NCBI RefSeq assembly: GCF_036884655.1
Contig: NC_088347.1
Coordinates: 13,264,001 to 13,328,000 of the forward strand
DNA: 64,000 nucleotides
Direction: 5' to 3'
DNA from: Musa acuminata AAA Group
Lineage: Eukaryota > Streptophyta > Magnoliopsida > Zingiberales > Musaceae
Part shown: positions 48,386 to 60,446 of the stretch, one piece after another
How the letters are laid out: every line of letters starts with the position of its first letter
Numbering within the stretch: the stretch's first letter is position 1
The notes under the pieces: generated by a model
The model's database searches: none
Told to the model about the DNA's origin: nothing
The model's input: the letters and a program-made list of their open reading frames with translations, nothing else
Position numbers and translations under genes: made by a program

Positions 48386-50016
48386 TATTGAATCTTGAAT
48401 TTTGATGATGAAACCAATCAATAAGTGTTTATATATTAATCTACATTTTGAGTGACGCAGGATGCTTCGATCAAGATGAGACAACTAAAGTAGGAAGAAT
48501 CATATTGTGCCAGAGGAAAACATATCAGAAGATTGAACATCGGACCGATGGATCGGTCAACATATCGATAGAAGGCTTCGAGCCATGGATTCGGGCATTG
48601 GGCCAAGAAGAGCGGATATTGCGCCAAGGATATCGGAGTTATGGAGTCAACTAGCTGATTGGGCAATATGCCGTAAGAGAGGACGATGCACTAAAGAATC
48701 GGACGAAGCGTCAATGGACCAATGACATGCCGGACAACATGATTAATGCTTAGTATTAATTGTCTAGATCAAAGTGTATTTTTACATGTGTAGGATTAAC
48801 TATGATAGCAAGGCATGAAGCAAAATGAAGTCCCGGAGTCAAGGACACGATTTCATTGGGAGTTCGAGAGTTCGTCGGAAGTTTTGACGTTCGTGGGAAG
48901 TTCTGACGGAACCAACTGAGAAGTCTTAGAGCTTGCTAAAGAAGCTCATCAAAACTTACCAAGAAGATCATCGTGAAGTCCAGGAGCTTGCCGGGAGTCC
49001 ACCGGAATATTGTCGAGAGATCGTCGAAATTTCGCCAAAAGATCATCGGAAGCTCGTAGGAAGAATAGACATAGGGACTTGTTTAGCTTAGCAAAATGTC
49101 TTAGGATTTCGTAGTTAGTATGTAATTGGGCTTAGATTTAGGCCAACCCAATTAGGGGCCAACTAGGCCCATGTAAGAGCAGTGTTGGGCCCAATAAGAG
49201 GCCCAAACAATGCCCCAAGAAGCCTCACTATCGTGGCAAAGTCTTAGAGACTATGTAAGGTGGTGGTATCGCCAGTCTGGGCGATTGTACCACCCCTGGC
49301 AGGGTGCCAGGCAGTGGTACCACCTAGCACTACCCACTAGGTAGTGGTACTACCAGACCTGGGCAGTGGTATCGCCCAGGACAGTGTTAGTGTCGATTGA
49401 CACTGGGCGGTGGTATCGCCTAATGCAGATGATAGTACCGTCCGTGCCCGGGGAACCCGGGATGAGAAAGTTTTAGTCTCCAAGTTTGAATCAACTTGAA
49501 GCCTATAAATACCCCTCTCATCCCTAGTTAAAGCATACAAGCATAGAGTATTCAAAAGTGAGAAAACGCTACTACAATCTCTTTAGAAATTCCCTCATCC
49601 ACTCTAAGTTTAGAATTCTGTAAGAAGAGTGTGAGTGCTTGTAAGGGTTGTCTCCTAAACCCGTGAAAAGGAGAAGAGGGGTGTAAAAGGTGATTGGCCT
49701 TTGCCTATTGAAGGAAGGCCTCTAGTGGACGCTAGTGACCTCGTTGGAGGAGGAAGCCAAAAGTGGATATAGGTCACGTTGACCGAACAACTCTAAAACT
49801 CTGGTTTGCATTTACTTCTTGCCATTTACATACTACAAACTTCTTTAATAGCTTACTATATTCAATACATTTATATACACTTTCAAAGTATTACCTTTAT
49901 GAAATGGTTTTTCTTTGAAAATAGTTTTTATCGTACGAAGTTGTTTAAACTGACATTATTTTACCGCTACACTAATTCACCCCCCCCCCTCTCAGTGTTG
50001 ACCCTTGATTCTAACA
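48386..50016 (+). repeat. LTR G (5' LTR of element GH), 1631 bp
   Basis: Starts TATTGAATCTTG (TG changed to TA) and ends TTGATTCTAACA. The palindromic array is at about 49258-49445, TATA CCTATAAATACCCC at 49502-49515, and a C-run at 49980-49989 close to the U5 end. Confidence 0.88.
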
Positions 50017-50018
50017 AT

Positions 50019-50030
50019 TGGTATCAGAGC
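50019..50030 (+). other. Primer binding site of element GH
   Basis: TGGTATCAGAGC, two bases after LTR G. Confidence 0.9.
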
Positions 50031-50066
50031 CTCATAATTTCTCAGTTGGTTTAACACATAAGAGAA

Positions 50067-51012
50067 ATGGCTTTTTTTGACTTTCAAGAGGGTCACTTTC
50101 TCATTCGTCCTCCCTTTTTCAATGGGACAGACTACACTTATTGGAAAATTCGAATGAGAGTTTCTTGCTTTTATTGAATCTCGATTTATGACACATAGTC
50201 GAAAACAGATTTGAAATATCTTCTCTTCTAATGAACAATTTGAATTATTTGGAGAAGAAGACATTTTCTCTAAATGCAAAGGCTATGAATGCCTTATTTT
50301 GTGCCTTAGATAGAAATGAGTTTAATCGTGTTTTTACTTACGAAATGGCTTTCGATATTTGGTGCACTCTTGAAATCACACATGAAGGAACTAGCAAAGT
50401 TAAAGATTCAAAAATTAATTTTTTAATATATTATTTTAAGCTTTTTATAATGAAGCCAAGCGAAACCATTGTTGACATGTACACCTGTTTTACGGATGTC
50501 GTTAAAGGTTTAAATGCTCTTGGCAAATGTTTTTCGGATTTTGATCTTGTAAACAAGATTTTGCATTCTCTTAATAAGAGTCCAGATTAAAAAATAATGG
50601 CTATTCATGAATCGAAAAACTTGAACCAATTTTCAATGAAGAACTAATAGGGTTCTTGATGACCTAGGAAATGACTTGTAATGCAGATAAAGAACTTGAG
50701 AACCACCTTCTAAAGAACAAGAAGGATTTCGAACTAAGAACATTTGAAGACTACTCGAGCATAAGCTCAAGTGATGGTGAACATGAACTTGAACTCACAA
50801 AAAAATTTAAAATTTTGATGAAATAAAAATTAAAGAACAAAAAGAACACAACAACTTGCTTTGAACACAAGAAGAAGAACACAAGGTGGGATGAATCAAG
50901 CTCCTCCGAAGACGAGGAGAAAATCAACAAAGGCGAGGTGGCAAACTACGCCTTAACGACTTTCGACATTGAGGTAATCAAAACACCTTTATTTTATTTT
51001 GAATTTACATGA
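50067..51012 (+). pseudogene. Gag of element GH, frameshifted
   Basis: The ATG at 50067 gives MAFFDFQEGHFLIRPPFFNG and then YTYWKIRMRV before a frame break near 50160. Bases 50231-50590 read KTFSLNAKAMNALFCALDRN and EMAFDIWCTLEITHEGTSKV, to a TAA at 50588-50590 where other copies read a Trp. The C-terminal part has CFEHKKKNTRWDESSSSEDE and ends VIKTPLFYFEFT-stop at 51012. The zinc knuckle is cut short as in the related copies. Confidence 0.85.
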
Positions 51013-52992
51013 TATATTTCATGAGTTATTTTTAATTTAGTTTAGAATTAATTTTCTTAAAAAGTGCATGTTTAATAATGAAAATAAAAAATAGGAATCA
51101 TGCTTATCATTCTAGTAATTTTGAAAATAATCATGAAAATAACATGTTTATGATAAACAAAATAATTTTGATTAAAAATGCCTTACGAAATCATGTTTAA
51201 TGATATGATGCCTAATAAATTTATTTTTTAAAATTATGCATGAAGATTTTTGAGATTTATGGATTATCGATTGTTTAATGAACGTGGCCTTTTCAGTTTT
51301 AAACTATGATGTATGTTTTTATACAAAAACTTGAGCATATTGATTTGAAATCATGTTTAATAGTTTTATAATTCAAAATTATGCATGATTAATCTTACGA
51401 TTTACGGATTATTGATTTTTACCATAATGAAAGTGCCTTATTGATCTTTGTCGTAATAAATCATGCACTTTCGATTTTAAACATGATACATGAGTTGATT
51501 TGGAATAAATGAAAAAGGCATGCTTATATGAAACAAATAAAAAGAGGATAGGTTTCTCCTTGAAAGATTTCTTTATTAAGTTTTCCAAAAGGGAGAGATT
51601 AACAAATCTATCTATACATTTTATGAATCTCTTGAAAATGATTTTGATTTGATGATTTAAATTTAAATGAGCTTTATCTTGATTTTTTAAAATTTATAAC
51701 TTGAATATTCTTTTCAAGTTCTCTTCTTTGTACTCCTACGATTTTTTCTTAAAAGAAGAGATTTACTATATGAATAATGTCTTTTGGTATTTAATTGGTC
51801 TTATCCTTCATGACATGATTTCTTTGTATTTATGGCTTGTATAGCTTGAAATGTTTTGGAATGATGCATGCAACACTATGATTTTTCCCTTAGATAAAAA
51901 TGCATGCAACACTATGATTTTTCAAATAATATGAAAATCAGTAATTATCATTTTCTAAAATAATACTCTAGAATGATGATTTGGAATCATGCATGTAATG
52001 ATGATTTTATATTTTATATACATGATGATTTGGTATTATGCATGCAATACTTTAACTTGTGATAATGATGCATGCAATGATGAAATATTCATAATGAAAA
52101 ATTGTTTCGATATTCACGACTTGATTTTTCATCTTTATTACCTTACCTTTGTCATAATTTGAAAATTGATGTAAAGAGTCTTCTCTTCTTTTTGATAATG
52201 ACAAAGGGGGAGCAAAACTTGCTAGAAAGTAAATTTGCTAGCTTACACAATTCAGAAAGAGGCAAACTTGCTAGTTGCTAATCTCAAAAAGGAAGAAAAG
52301 AAGTGCTATCTTGCAAATCTCAAGAGAAGCAATGTTTGCCATGTTACACATTTCAAAAAGAGGCAAAATAGTCCATCTTGCACATCTCAAAAGATTTAAA
52401 ATTTTGCTAACTTTTTTATGTGTAAAATTTGATAACTTGCATACTATAAATTTGTATACTAAAAGTGCTATCTTGCATATCTCAAGATGCCAAACATGCT
52501 AACCAACACTTTGCAACAAAAGCAAAATTGCTAGCTTAAACATTGCAAAGGAAGAAAAAAATTGCTAGCTTGCAACTTGCATATTTCAAGAAGCAAGTGT
52601 TGCTTTCTTGAACATCTTAAAACTGCTAGCTTGTATGTTCTAAAATATTGTAAAATTTGCTAGCTTGTATGTTGTAGAAATTGCTATCTTACTACCTTGC
52701 ATATCTATGATGATAGCAAAATTGCATGATGGTAGAACTTGAAGATTTATTATGCAACGATTTAAAATTGTTATATCAAATACCTAGAAAGTGGAACTTC
52801 TCCTTTTTGTTGCTGACAAAGGGGGAGAAATATGTTGATGTCATGCATGATTTGATCATGACATGTTGATTGGATTTTTGAATCCAAGATTTTCTATCAA
52901 TAAGGCATATTGATAGGGGGAGTTTGTTTAAACTCCGGGAGTTGAGGTTAACTCCATCGTCGATTGGTTGTCATCATCAAAAAGGGGGAGAT
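51013..52992 (+). other. Element GH AT-rich spacer, repeat array and PPT
   Basis: AT-rich to about 52190. PPT-like GACAAAGGGGGAG occurs at 52200-52212 and 52815-52827, with a TTGCTAGCTTGCA-type degenerate array between them. The altered hairpin is at 52894-52916. The terminal PPT AAAAAGGGGGAGAT is at 52979-52992. No supported gene. Confidence 0.75.
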
Positions 52993-54368
52993 TGTTGAAT
53001 CTCAAATTTTGATGATGAAACCAATCGATAAGTGTTTATATTTTAATCTACGTTTTGAGTGATGTAGGATGCTTCAATCAAGATGAGACAATTAAAGTAG
53101 GAAGAATCATGTTATGCCGAAGGAAAACATGTCAGAAGATTGGACATCGGACCGGTGGATCGGTCAACGTATCGACAGAAGGCTTTGGGCTGTGGATTCA
53201 GACATCGGGCCAAGAAGAGCGGATATTGCACCAAGGATATCGGAGTTGCGGAGTCAACTGGCTGATTGGGCAATAGGCCACAAGAGAGGATGATGCACCG
53301 AAGAATCGGACGAAGCGTCGATGGACCAATGACATACCAGATAACATGATTAATGCTTAGTATTAATTGTTTAGATCGATGTATGTTTTTACATATGTAG
53401 GATTAACTATGATAGCAAGGCATGAAGCAAATTGAAGTCCCGGAGACAAGGACGCAATTTCGTTGGGAGTTCAAGAGTTCATCGGAAATCCGGATGTTCA
53501 TGGGAAGTTTTGACGGAACTAGCAGAGAAGTCTTGGAGCTTGCTAGAGAAGCTTGTCGGAACTTAACAAGAAGATCATTATGAAGTTCAAAAGCTTGATG
53601 GGAGTCCGTCGGAACATTGTCGAGAGATCATTAGAAGTTCGCCGGAAGATCGCCGGAAGAATAGACATAGGGACTTTTTTAGCCAAACAAAATGTCTTAG
53701 GATTTCATAGTTAGCACCTAATTGGGCTTGGATTTGGCCAACCCAATTAGGAGCCAGCTAGGCCTATGTAAGAACTATGTTGGGCTCAATAAAAGGCCCA
53801 AACAATGTCACAAAAAGCCTCACCGTCGTGGCATAATCTTTGAGACTATGTCAAGCGGTGGTACCGCCAGTCTGGGCGATTGTACCACACCTAGTAAGGT
53901 GCCAGGCGATAGTACCACCAGTTTGGGTGGTGGTACCACCCAGCACTACCCCCTAGGCAGTGGTACCGCCAGACCTAGGCGGTGGTATCACCAAGGACAG
54001 TGTTAGTGTCGACTGACACTAGGCGGTGGTATGGCCCAACGCAGGCGGTAGTATCGCCCGTGCTCAGGGAACTTGGGATGGGAAAGTTTTAGGCTCCAAG
54101 TTTAAATCAACTTGAAGCCTATAAATACTCCTCTCATCCCTAGTTGAAGACACAAGCATAGAGTATTCAAAAGTAAGAAAACGCAACTGCAATCTCTTTA
54201 GAAATTTCCTCATCCACTCTTAAGTTTAGAATTCTATAAGAGGAGTGTGAGTGCTTGTAAGGGTTGTCTCCTAAACCCGTGAAAAGGAGAAGAGGGGTGT
54301 AGAAAGTGATTGGCCTTCATATATTGAAGGCAGGCCTCTAGTGGACGCCGGTGATCTCGTCGGAGGAG
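52993..54368 (+). repeat. LTR H (3' LTR of element GH), first part
   Basis: Starts TGTTGAATCTCAAATTTTG directly after the PPT and follows LTR G closely. The palindromic array is at about 53850-54060 and TATA CCTATAAATACTCC at 54118-54131. It is cut at 54368 by LTR I within GGAGGAG. Confidence 0.88.
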
Positions 54369-55614
54369 TGTTAGTGTCAAGAGGGGAGGGGGGGGGGGGG
54401 GTGAATTAGTGCAGCGGAAAACTTTCGATGATTTAAAACGATGCTCGTACGATAAAGACGATTTCGATAAGAAAGCCAATTTGAAAGTTGCTTTAACTTC
54501 GATTATGCGAAGTGCAATTAAAATAAAGCTATGGAGGCAGTTTGCAGTTAAGATAGATAACAGAAAGTAAATGCAAACCGAGATTTAGAGTGGTTCGGTC
54601 AATCTTGACCTACATCCACTTTTGGCTTCCTCCTCCGATGAGGTCACTAATAACTACTAGAGGCCTTCCTTCAATAGGCAAAGGCCAACCAACCTTTTAC
54701 AATTTCACTCAAAAGATGGGCTTAGGAGACAACTCTTACAAACTTTTCTCTCCTCTCTTAAAAGATCAAAACTTGGAAGAAAAGATGGAGGAGAACTTCT
54801 AGCCTTTACAACACTTTTGAGCTCTAAAAATCATAGAGTAAGATTGGATTTTCGGTGCCCTTTCGCAAGAAAGGGTGGGGTATATATAGGCCCTAAACTG
54901 GTTTGAATTTAGAGCTAAAAAATATCTTTTCTTGAATTTCTAGGGTCCTGGCAGTACTACCTCCTAATTGGGGCGATACAACCGCCTGGCAGCTCGGAGA
55001 TTGAGCCTCTAGGTGATGCCACCGCTTGACAGGGGCGGTTGCACCGCCCAGCTTTCCTAGGAGACCATCTCTTGGGCAGTGCCACCGCTTAGCAGGAATT
55101 ATGGTCGGAATGGGTTGATCCATTCGGCCCAATTTGGGTCTATCAAGGGCCCAATTGCCCCTAGATTAAGTTAATGGGATCACCTCCCATTCCTAACTTA
55201 ATCTATTTGCTAACTATGATATTTCTTAAGACATTTACAGCAACTTGCTCCAGTGCGTCAATTGCTTCTTCTGGTGAGCTTTCAGCGAACTTCCGGTGAA
55301 TATCCGACGAACCTTCGGCGATGCTCCGGCGGACTTCAGGCAAACTCCTGGACTTGCGACAATCCACTTGGCAAGTTCTGATAAGCTTCATTGGCAAGCT
55401 CCTAGACTTCTTGGATTTGTTCCCGCAGAACCTCCGATGACCGTCCGGACTTCCGTCGAACTCTCGAACCCCCAACGTGATCATGGTCTTGACTCCGGCA
55501 TAACTTCCGCTGCATGTCTTACTTCCATCGTAGTTAATCCTGCACACTTATCTGAACATATGGATTAGATAACAAATGACAATTGACTTCATCATCAAAA
55601 TCCGAGATTCAATA
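54369..55614 (-). repeat. LTR I (3' LTR of element I), 1246 bp
   Basis: Starts TGTTAGTGTCAAGAGG with a long G-run and ends GATTCAATA, then the PPT at 55615-55628. TATA-like sequence is at 54880-54890. It has only a short palindromic block at about 54945-55090, the shortest in the window. Confidence 0.88.
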
Positions 55615-56998
55615 ATCTCCCCCTTTTTTATGATGACAATTAATTGATAACAGAGTTAACCTTAACTCCCCCTATCTATATGCCATACTCGAGATAAGTC
55701 ATTCTTGAATTCAAGGCCTTTGAATTCAATAGACTTATTGATAAGTTAAGAACTCTTAACCTTATCATTTACTCCTATCACGATTCCTATCACGATGTAT
55801 CTTACTGAAAATGGTGTCAAGACTTGACATTCATTCTCAAGTTTTACATTTCAAATATGAATGATGGTAGCAATTCAAAATAAGATATCAACATATAAAT
55901 TTACAATTTAAGCTTTTGATATCTTAACGTAAAGCAAATATTTCAAGTGTTTAGCAATAGTAGCATCACATGGCAAGATATCAACAAGTAATGTTGATAT
56001 GCAAGTTCTTAATATCTTATCATGATATGACAATAACATAGTTCAAATATGTTAATAATAGCAATTCTATCACCAATTTATCATATATTTCGATGCAAGC
56101 TTTTGATTCCTTAACATAATTCAAATTCAAATATGGCACTCAAAGCATCAATTTATATAGCATTAAATTCAAATATGACACTAATAGCATCAATTCATAT
56201 ATTTCTCATTCAAATATAGCACTTATCGTATCAATTCATATATTTCACCCCCTTTATCATTAACAGAAAGGAGAATGATATTAGCAAATTTTAACTAGGT
56301 TTACGTCATTTTTCAATAATGAGTGATAGGATACCAATTATACAAACATCTCAAGGAAAACATGATATAGAGATAGCTTTTGTTACTTTTTTCTTTTTAT
56401 TTGTTATTATCTTTTTGCATGAAGGAGGAAAGCCATTTGTGTTCTTACTCAAATGAAGTTAAAATTGATAAGATATTAAAGCACGCTTTATTCTTGTAAG
56501 GATTAAGATATGTAAGTGAATCAAATCCTTGTATGTAAAACTATTTCTCAAAAGATATAAGAAGGAATCATCAAATCCATTTCTCGAAAGATATTTTTTA
56601 CATGATATGTCTACGAGAGATGCATTTACTAGTTGATTCCATATGTCAAAAATCAATGATGTGAATCCAAAACTCGATATGACATATGTTTATTAAGTCC
56701 AGAAGAGAATAATGTATCAAGAAAATCTGATTGTTAGGATCAAGAAGATCTGAAAATAAAATTTAATAGTTTCATGCATTTATACGAGGTTTTGCTATAG
56801 ATTTTCTAATTCAATTATGAAGATAAAACATGCTTATTATCAAGGAAAATTTTGTATTCAAAACACATAATTTTCAACATGTAATTAAGGCATGTAATTG
56901 TATAAAATCATCATGGCAATTAAGTGATTTGATCATTAAAAAAAATCAAAAAATAATCTTAACAAGTTTATGCATTCGGACATATTAACATTCCTAAT
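55615..56998 (-). other. Element I PPT and AT-rich spacer
   Basis: The PPT is at 55615-55628. The position of the hairpin reads CTATCTATATGCCATACTCG here, so the palindrome is absent. AT-rich, no supported gene and no clear GCTAGC array. Confidence 0.65.
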
Positions 56999-57018
56999 TC
57001 TCTTCTAATGAAATCAAA

Positions 57019-57926
57019 TTATTCTTCACTTAGAGGTTTTATAAAAATATCAGCTAGTTGATGCTTAGTATCAATTAACTCTATGATTACATCATGATTA
57101 GTGACATGATCTCGTATAAAGTGATGTCTAATATCAATATGTTTTGTTCTTGAGTGTTGAAAGGGATTCTTTGTTAAACATATTACACTTGTGTTATCAC
57201 ATTTAATGAGAATATTTTTAAGATGAACTTTATAATCTTCTAAGGTATTTTTCATCCACACAACTTGTGCATAGTATGCACTAGCTGCAATGTACTCAGC
57301 TTTGGTTATTGATAGTGCAACCGAGTTTTGTTTCTTAGATGACCAGGAAACAAGGGAATGTCCCAAAAATTGATATGATCCTAATGTGTTTTTTCTATCT
57401 AATCTACACCCAGCAAAATCCGCATCAGCATACGCAATTAACTCAAAATTCTCGGATTTTGGATATCATAATCCTAGATTTGTGATACCTTTAAGATATC
57501 TAAGTATTCTTTTAACCGCTTTGAGATGAGATATCTTAGGGTTCGATTGAAACCTAGCATAAAGTCCTACACTGAACATGATATCTGGTCTAGTTGTAGT
57601 GAGGTAAAGTAAACTTCTTATCATACCCCTATAAGTTTTTTGATCGAAGCTTTCTCCACTTTCATCAACTTCTAACTTAGTGGAGATGCTCATAGGAGTG
57701 TTAATAGCTTTTGAGCTATTCATATTAAATCCTTTTAGCAGATCTAAGGCATATTTAGTTTAACTAATAAAGATGCCATTGCTTAGTTGCTTAATTTGTA
57801 AGTCTAAAAAAAAGGTTAATTCTCCCATCAAACTCATTTCAAATTCGGGACTCATGGTTTCAGCAAAAGATTCACAAAGAGATTCATTCGTAGAACCAAA
57901 GATAATATCATCAACATACATCTGAA
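57019..57926 (-). pseudogene. Element I pol remnant: RNase H and late RT
   Basis: RNase H with SWSSKKQNSVALSITKAEYI and RTKHIDIRHHFIRDH, ending LADIFIKPLSEE, is at 57019-57366. Late RT with AINTPMSISTKLEVDESGES and YLTTTRPDIMFSVGL is at 57466-57723. The RT active-site stretch (minus strand, MYVDDIIFGSTNES) is intact just before the junction with LTR J near 57880-57920. Stops occur between blocks. Confidence 0.85.
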
Positions 57927-60432
57927 TGTTAGGATCGAGAGCACTAAGAGGGGGGGGGGTGAATTAGTGCAGCGGAAATCTTACAGCGATTTAAAAACCG
58001 AAAGCTGCGTTCGTCCGATAAAAATCGATTTCGATATAAAAGCAGAATCACAGTGCAGTTTGCGTCTAAGCGCAGTTTTGCGTCTAAGCGCAGTTTGCGT
58101 CTAAACACAGTTTGCGTCTAAGCGCAGTTTGCGTCTAAGCACAGTTTGCGTCTAAGCGCAGTTTGCGTCTAAACTCAGTTTTACGTTCAAACGCAGTTTT
58201 ACGTCCAAACGCAGTTTTACGTCCAAACGCAGTTTTGCGTCTAAACGCAGTTTTACGTCTTAACACAGTTTTACGTCTAAACGTAGTTTTACGTCTAAAC
58301 GCAGTTTTGCGTCTAAACGTAGTTTTACGTCTAAACGTAATTTTACGTCTAAATGTAGTTTTGCGTCTAAAAGCAGTTTTGAACCTTGAAAAGCGTTTTA
58401 CGTAGAAAGCAATTTGCAGTTATAAATGGAATCCGAATGTAAGCGAAAATTGCAGTGTGAAGATCGTACGAAAACACGATTTACGTTTGAATGCAGATTC
58501 TGAAAGATCAGAGCTTAGAAACTTGTTCGTGAAGGCGCAGAGGGCAGTAGCAATGTAGGAGGTTTGCAGTAATGATAAAGTGCTCAAGGTAAAAGCAAAC
58601 CAGAGATTTAGAGTGGTTCGGTCAGTCTTGACCTACTCCACTTTTGGCTTCCTCCTCCGACGAGGTCACCGACGTCGACTAGCTGCCTTCCTTCAATGGG
58701 CAAAGGCTAACTGCCCTTTTACAGTTTCTCTCCTTTTGACAGGCTCAGGAGACAACCTTTACAGATCCTTTCTCTCCTCTCTTTACAACTCAAAACTTGA
58801 AGAACAGAAGGAGGAGAACTTTAGGACTTTACACAAATTTGAGCTCTTAGAATCACTGAAAAGATCAAGAATTCGGTGTGGATCTGTTACTTTTCAGTGC
58901 TGAATGGGTGGGGTATTTATAGGCCCCAACCCAATTCAAATTTGGAGCTCAAAACGATCAAATCGATCAAATCCCAGAATTCTGGGATCAGGCGGTTGCA
59001 CCTCTTGACTGGAGAGGTGGCACCGCCTGGCAGAGCTCGAAGACTGAGCTCAGGCGATTGCACCACTCTGCCAGAGCTCGAAGACTGAGCTCGGTGGTTG
59101 CACCGCCTGGCAGAGCTCGAAACTTGAGCTCGGTGGTTGCATCACCTGGCAGAGCTCGAAACTGAGCTCAGGCTGATGCACCTCTCTGCCAGAGGTGGTT
59201 GCACCTCTCTGCCAGAGCTCAAAGACCGAGCTCGGTGGTTGCACCTCTTCGTAGAGCTCGAAACTTGAGCTCTGGCGGTGCTACCTCTTGACAGAGGAGG
59301 TTGCACCGCCTAGTCTCGCTTGGAGACTGAGCCCTGGGCGGTTGCACCTCTTGGCTGGGGCGGTTGCACCGCCCAGTCTCGCTGGGAGACATATCCTGGG
59401 CGGTTGCACCTCTTGGCTGGGGCGGTTTCACCGCCCAGTCTTCGCTGGAAGACATAGCCTGGGCGGTGCTACCTCCAACCCTGGCGGTGGCACCTCTTTC
59501 ACTATTCCAGCTCACTTGGTTTGGCTCCAAACTTGGTCCAAACCAGTCCGAACTTGGGCCTAATTGGCCCCTACTTGGGTTATAGGATTAACACCTAATC
59601 CTAACCCTAATTAACATGCTAACTATGAATTTAAAGACATTTTCTAAGCTATTACAAAGTCCGCAAGTCAAGACTTCTTCTAGCGAGCTTCCGGCAAACT
59701 TCCGGCGGTCTTCCGATGAACTCTCGGAAACCATTCTGCGGACTCCCGGCAAGCTCCTAGACTTCACGATTTGATCTTAGCGAGTTCCAACGAGCTTCGT
59801 CGGCAAGCTCCGATCTTTCTCGGCGAGCTCCGTGAACTTCCAACGAACCTTCCGGCGAGCTTCCGAAAAACCCTTCGGCAAGCTCCCAACTCATTCTCGG
59901 CTAGTTCCGGTAGCATTCCCGACGAACCTTCGGACTTCCGTCGAACTCTCGAACTCGCAACAAATCCTTCGCGCTTGACTCCGACACTTTGTTTCACTTT
60001 ATGTCTTCATTGTTATCATAGTTAATCCTGCACAACAAAACAAAACTTCAATCGAGACAATTAATCCTAAGCAATTAACCAAGTTGTCCGACATGTCATT
60101 GGTCCCTCGACGCTTCGTCCGATTCTTCGGTGCATCGTCCTCTCGTGCAGCCTATTGCCCAATCGGCCAGTTGACTCCGCAACTCCGATATCCTTGGCAC
60201 AATACCCGCTCTTCTTGGCCCGATGCCCGAGTCCACGGCCCGAAGCCTTCTGTCGATACGCCGACCGATCCACCGGCCCGACGTCCAATCTTCTGACATG
60301 TTCCTTCGGCACAACATGATTTTCCTGCTTTAATTGTCTCATCCTGATCGAAGCATCCTGCGTCACTCAAAACGCAGATTAAATCATAAACATATATCAA
60401 GTAGTTTCATCATCAAAATACGAGATTCAACA
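57927..60432 (-). repeat. LTR J (3' LTR of element J), 2506 bp
   Basis: Starts TGTTAGGATCGAGAGC and ends GATTCAACA. It is the longest LTR here because of an extra minisatellite at 58055-58382. TATA is at 58914-58922 and the palindromic array at about 58990-59495. Confidence 0.9.
58055..58382. repeat. 17-18 bp minisatellite in LTR J, 18 units
   Basis: Tandem units of the form GCAGTTTTACGTCTAAAC, with drift at a few positions. I count 18 units. The homologous part of LTRs B and C has only isolated copies of the unit (for example 26433-26448 and 26571-26583), so the array is an expansion in this copy or its source. Confidence 0.93.
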
Positions 60433-60446
60433 ATCTCCCCCTTTTT
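60433..60446 (-). other. PPT of element J
   Basis: Minus strand AAAAAGGGGGAGAT, directly before the 3' LTR. Confidence 0.85.

Larger units (their letters stand above)
48386..54368 (+). mobile_element. Gag-only Sirevirus-like element GH, plus strand, 3' LTR interrupted
   Basis: 5' LTR (48386-50016), PBS, broken gag, AT-rich spacer, PPT and the first 1376 bp of the 3' LTR, which is then split by element I at 54368. No pol. It is the only member of this group on the plus strand. The rest of its 3' LTR should lie beyond the window. Confidence 0.88.
54369..57926 (-). mobile_element. Sirevirus-like copia element I, 3' part (keeps pol), interrupted by J
   Basis: 3' LTR, PPT, AT-rich spacer, then RNase H and the late part of RT on the minus strand. 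It inserted into LTR H and was itself cut by element J at 57926, inside RT. The remainder would lie beyond the window. It is closely related to element A. Confidence 0.85.

Noticed and set aside
58055..58382. CRISPR-like array
   Set aside because: Units are contiguous with no unique spacers, and this is plant nuclear retrotransposon DNA.
58163..58405. An 80-residue frame of repeated VLRLNA units
   Set aside because: It is a translation of the 18-bp minisatellite, not a gene.
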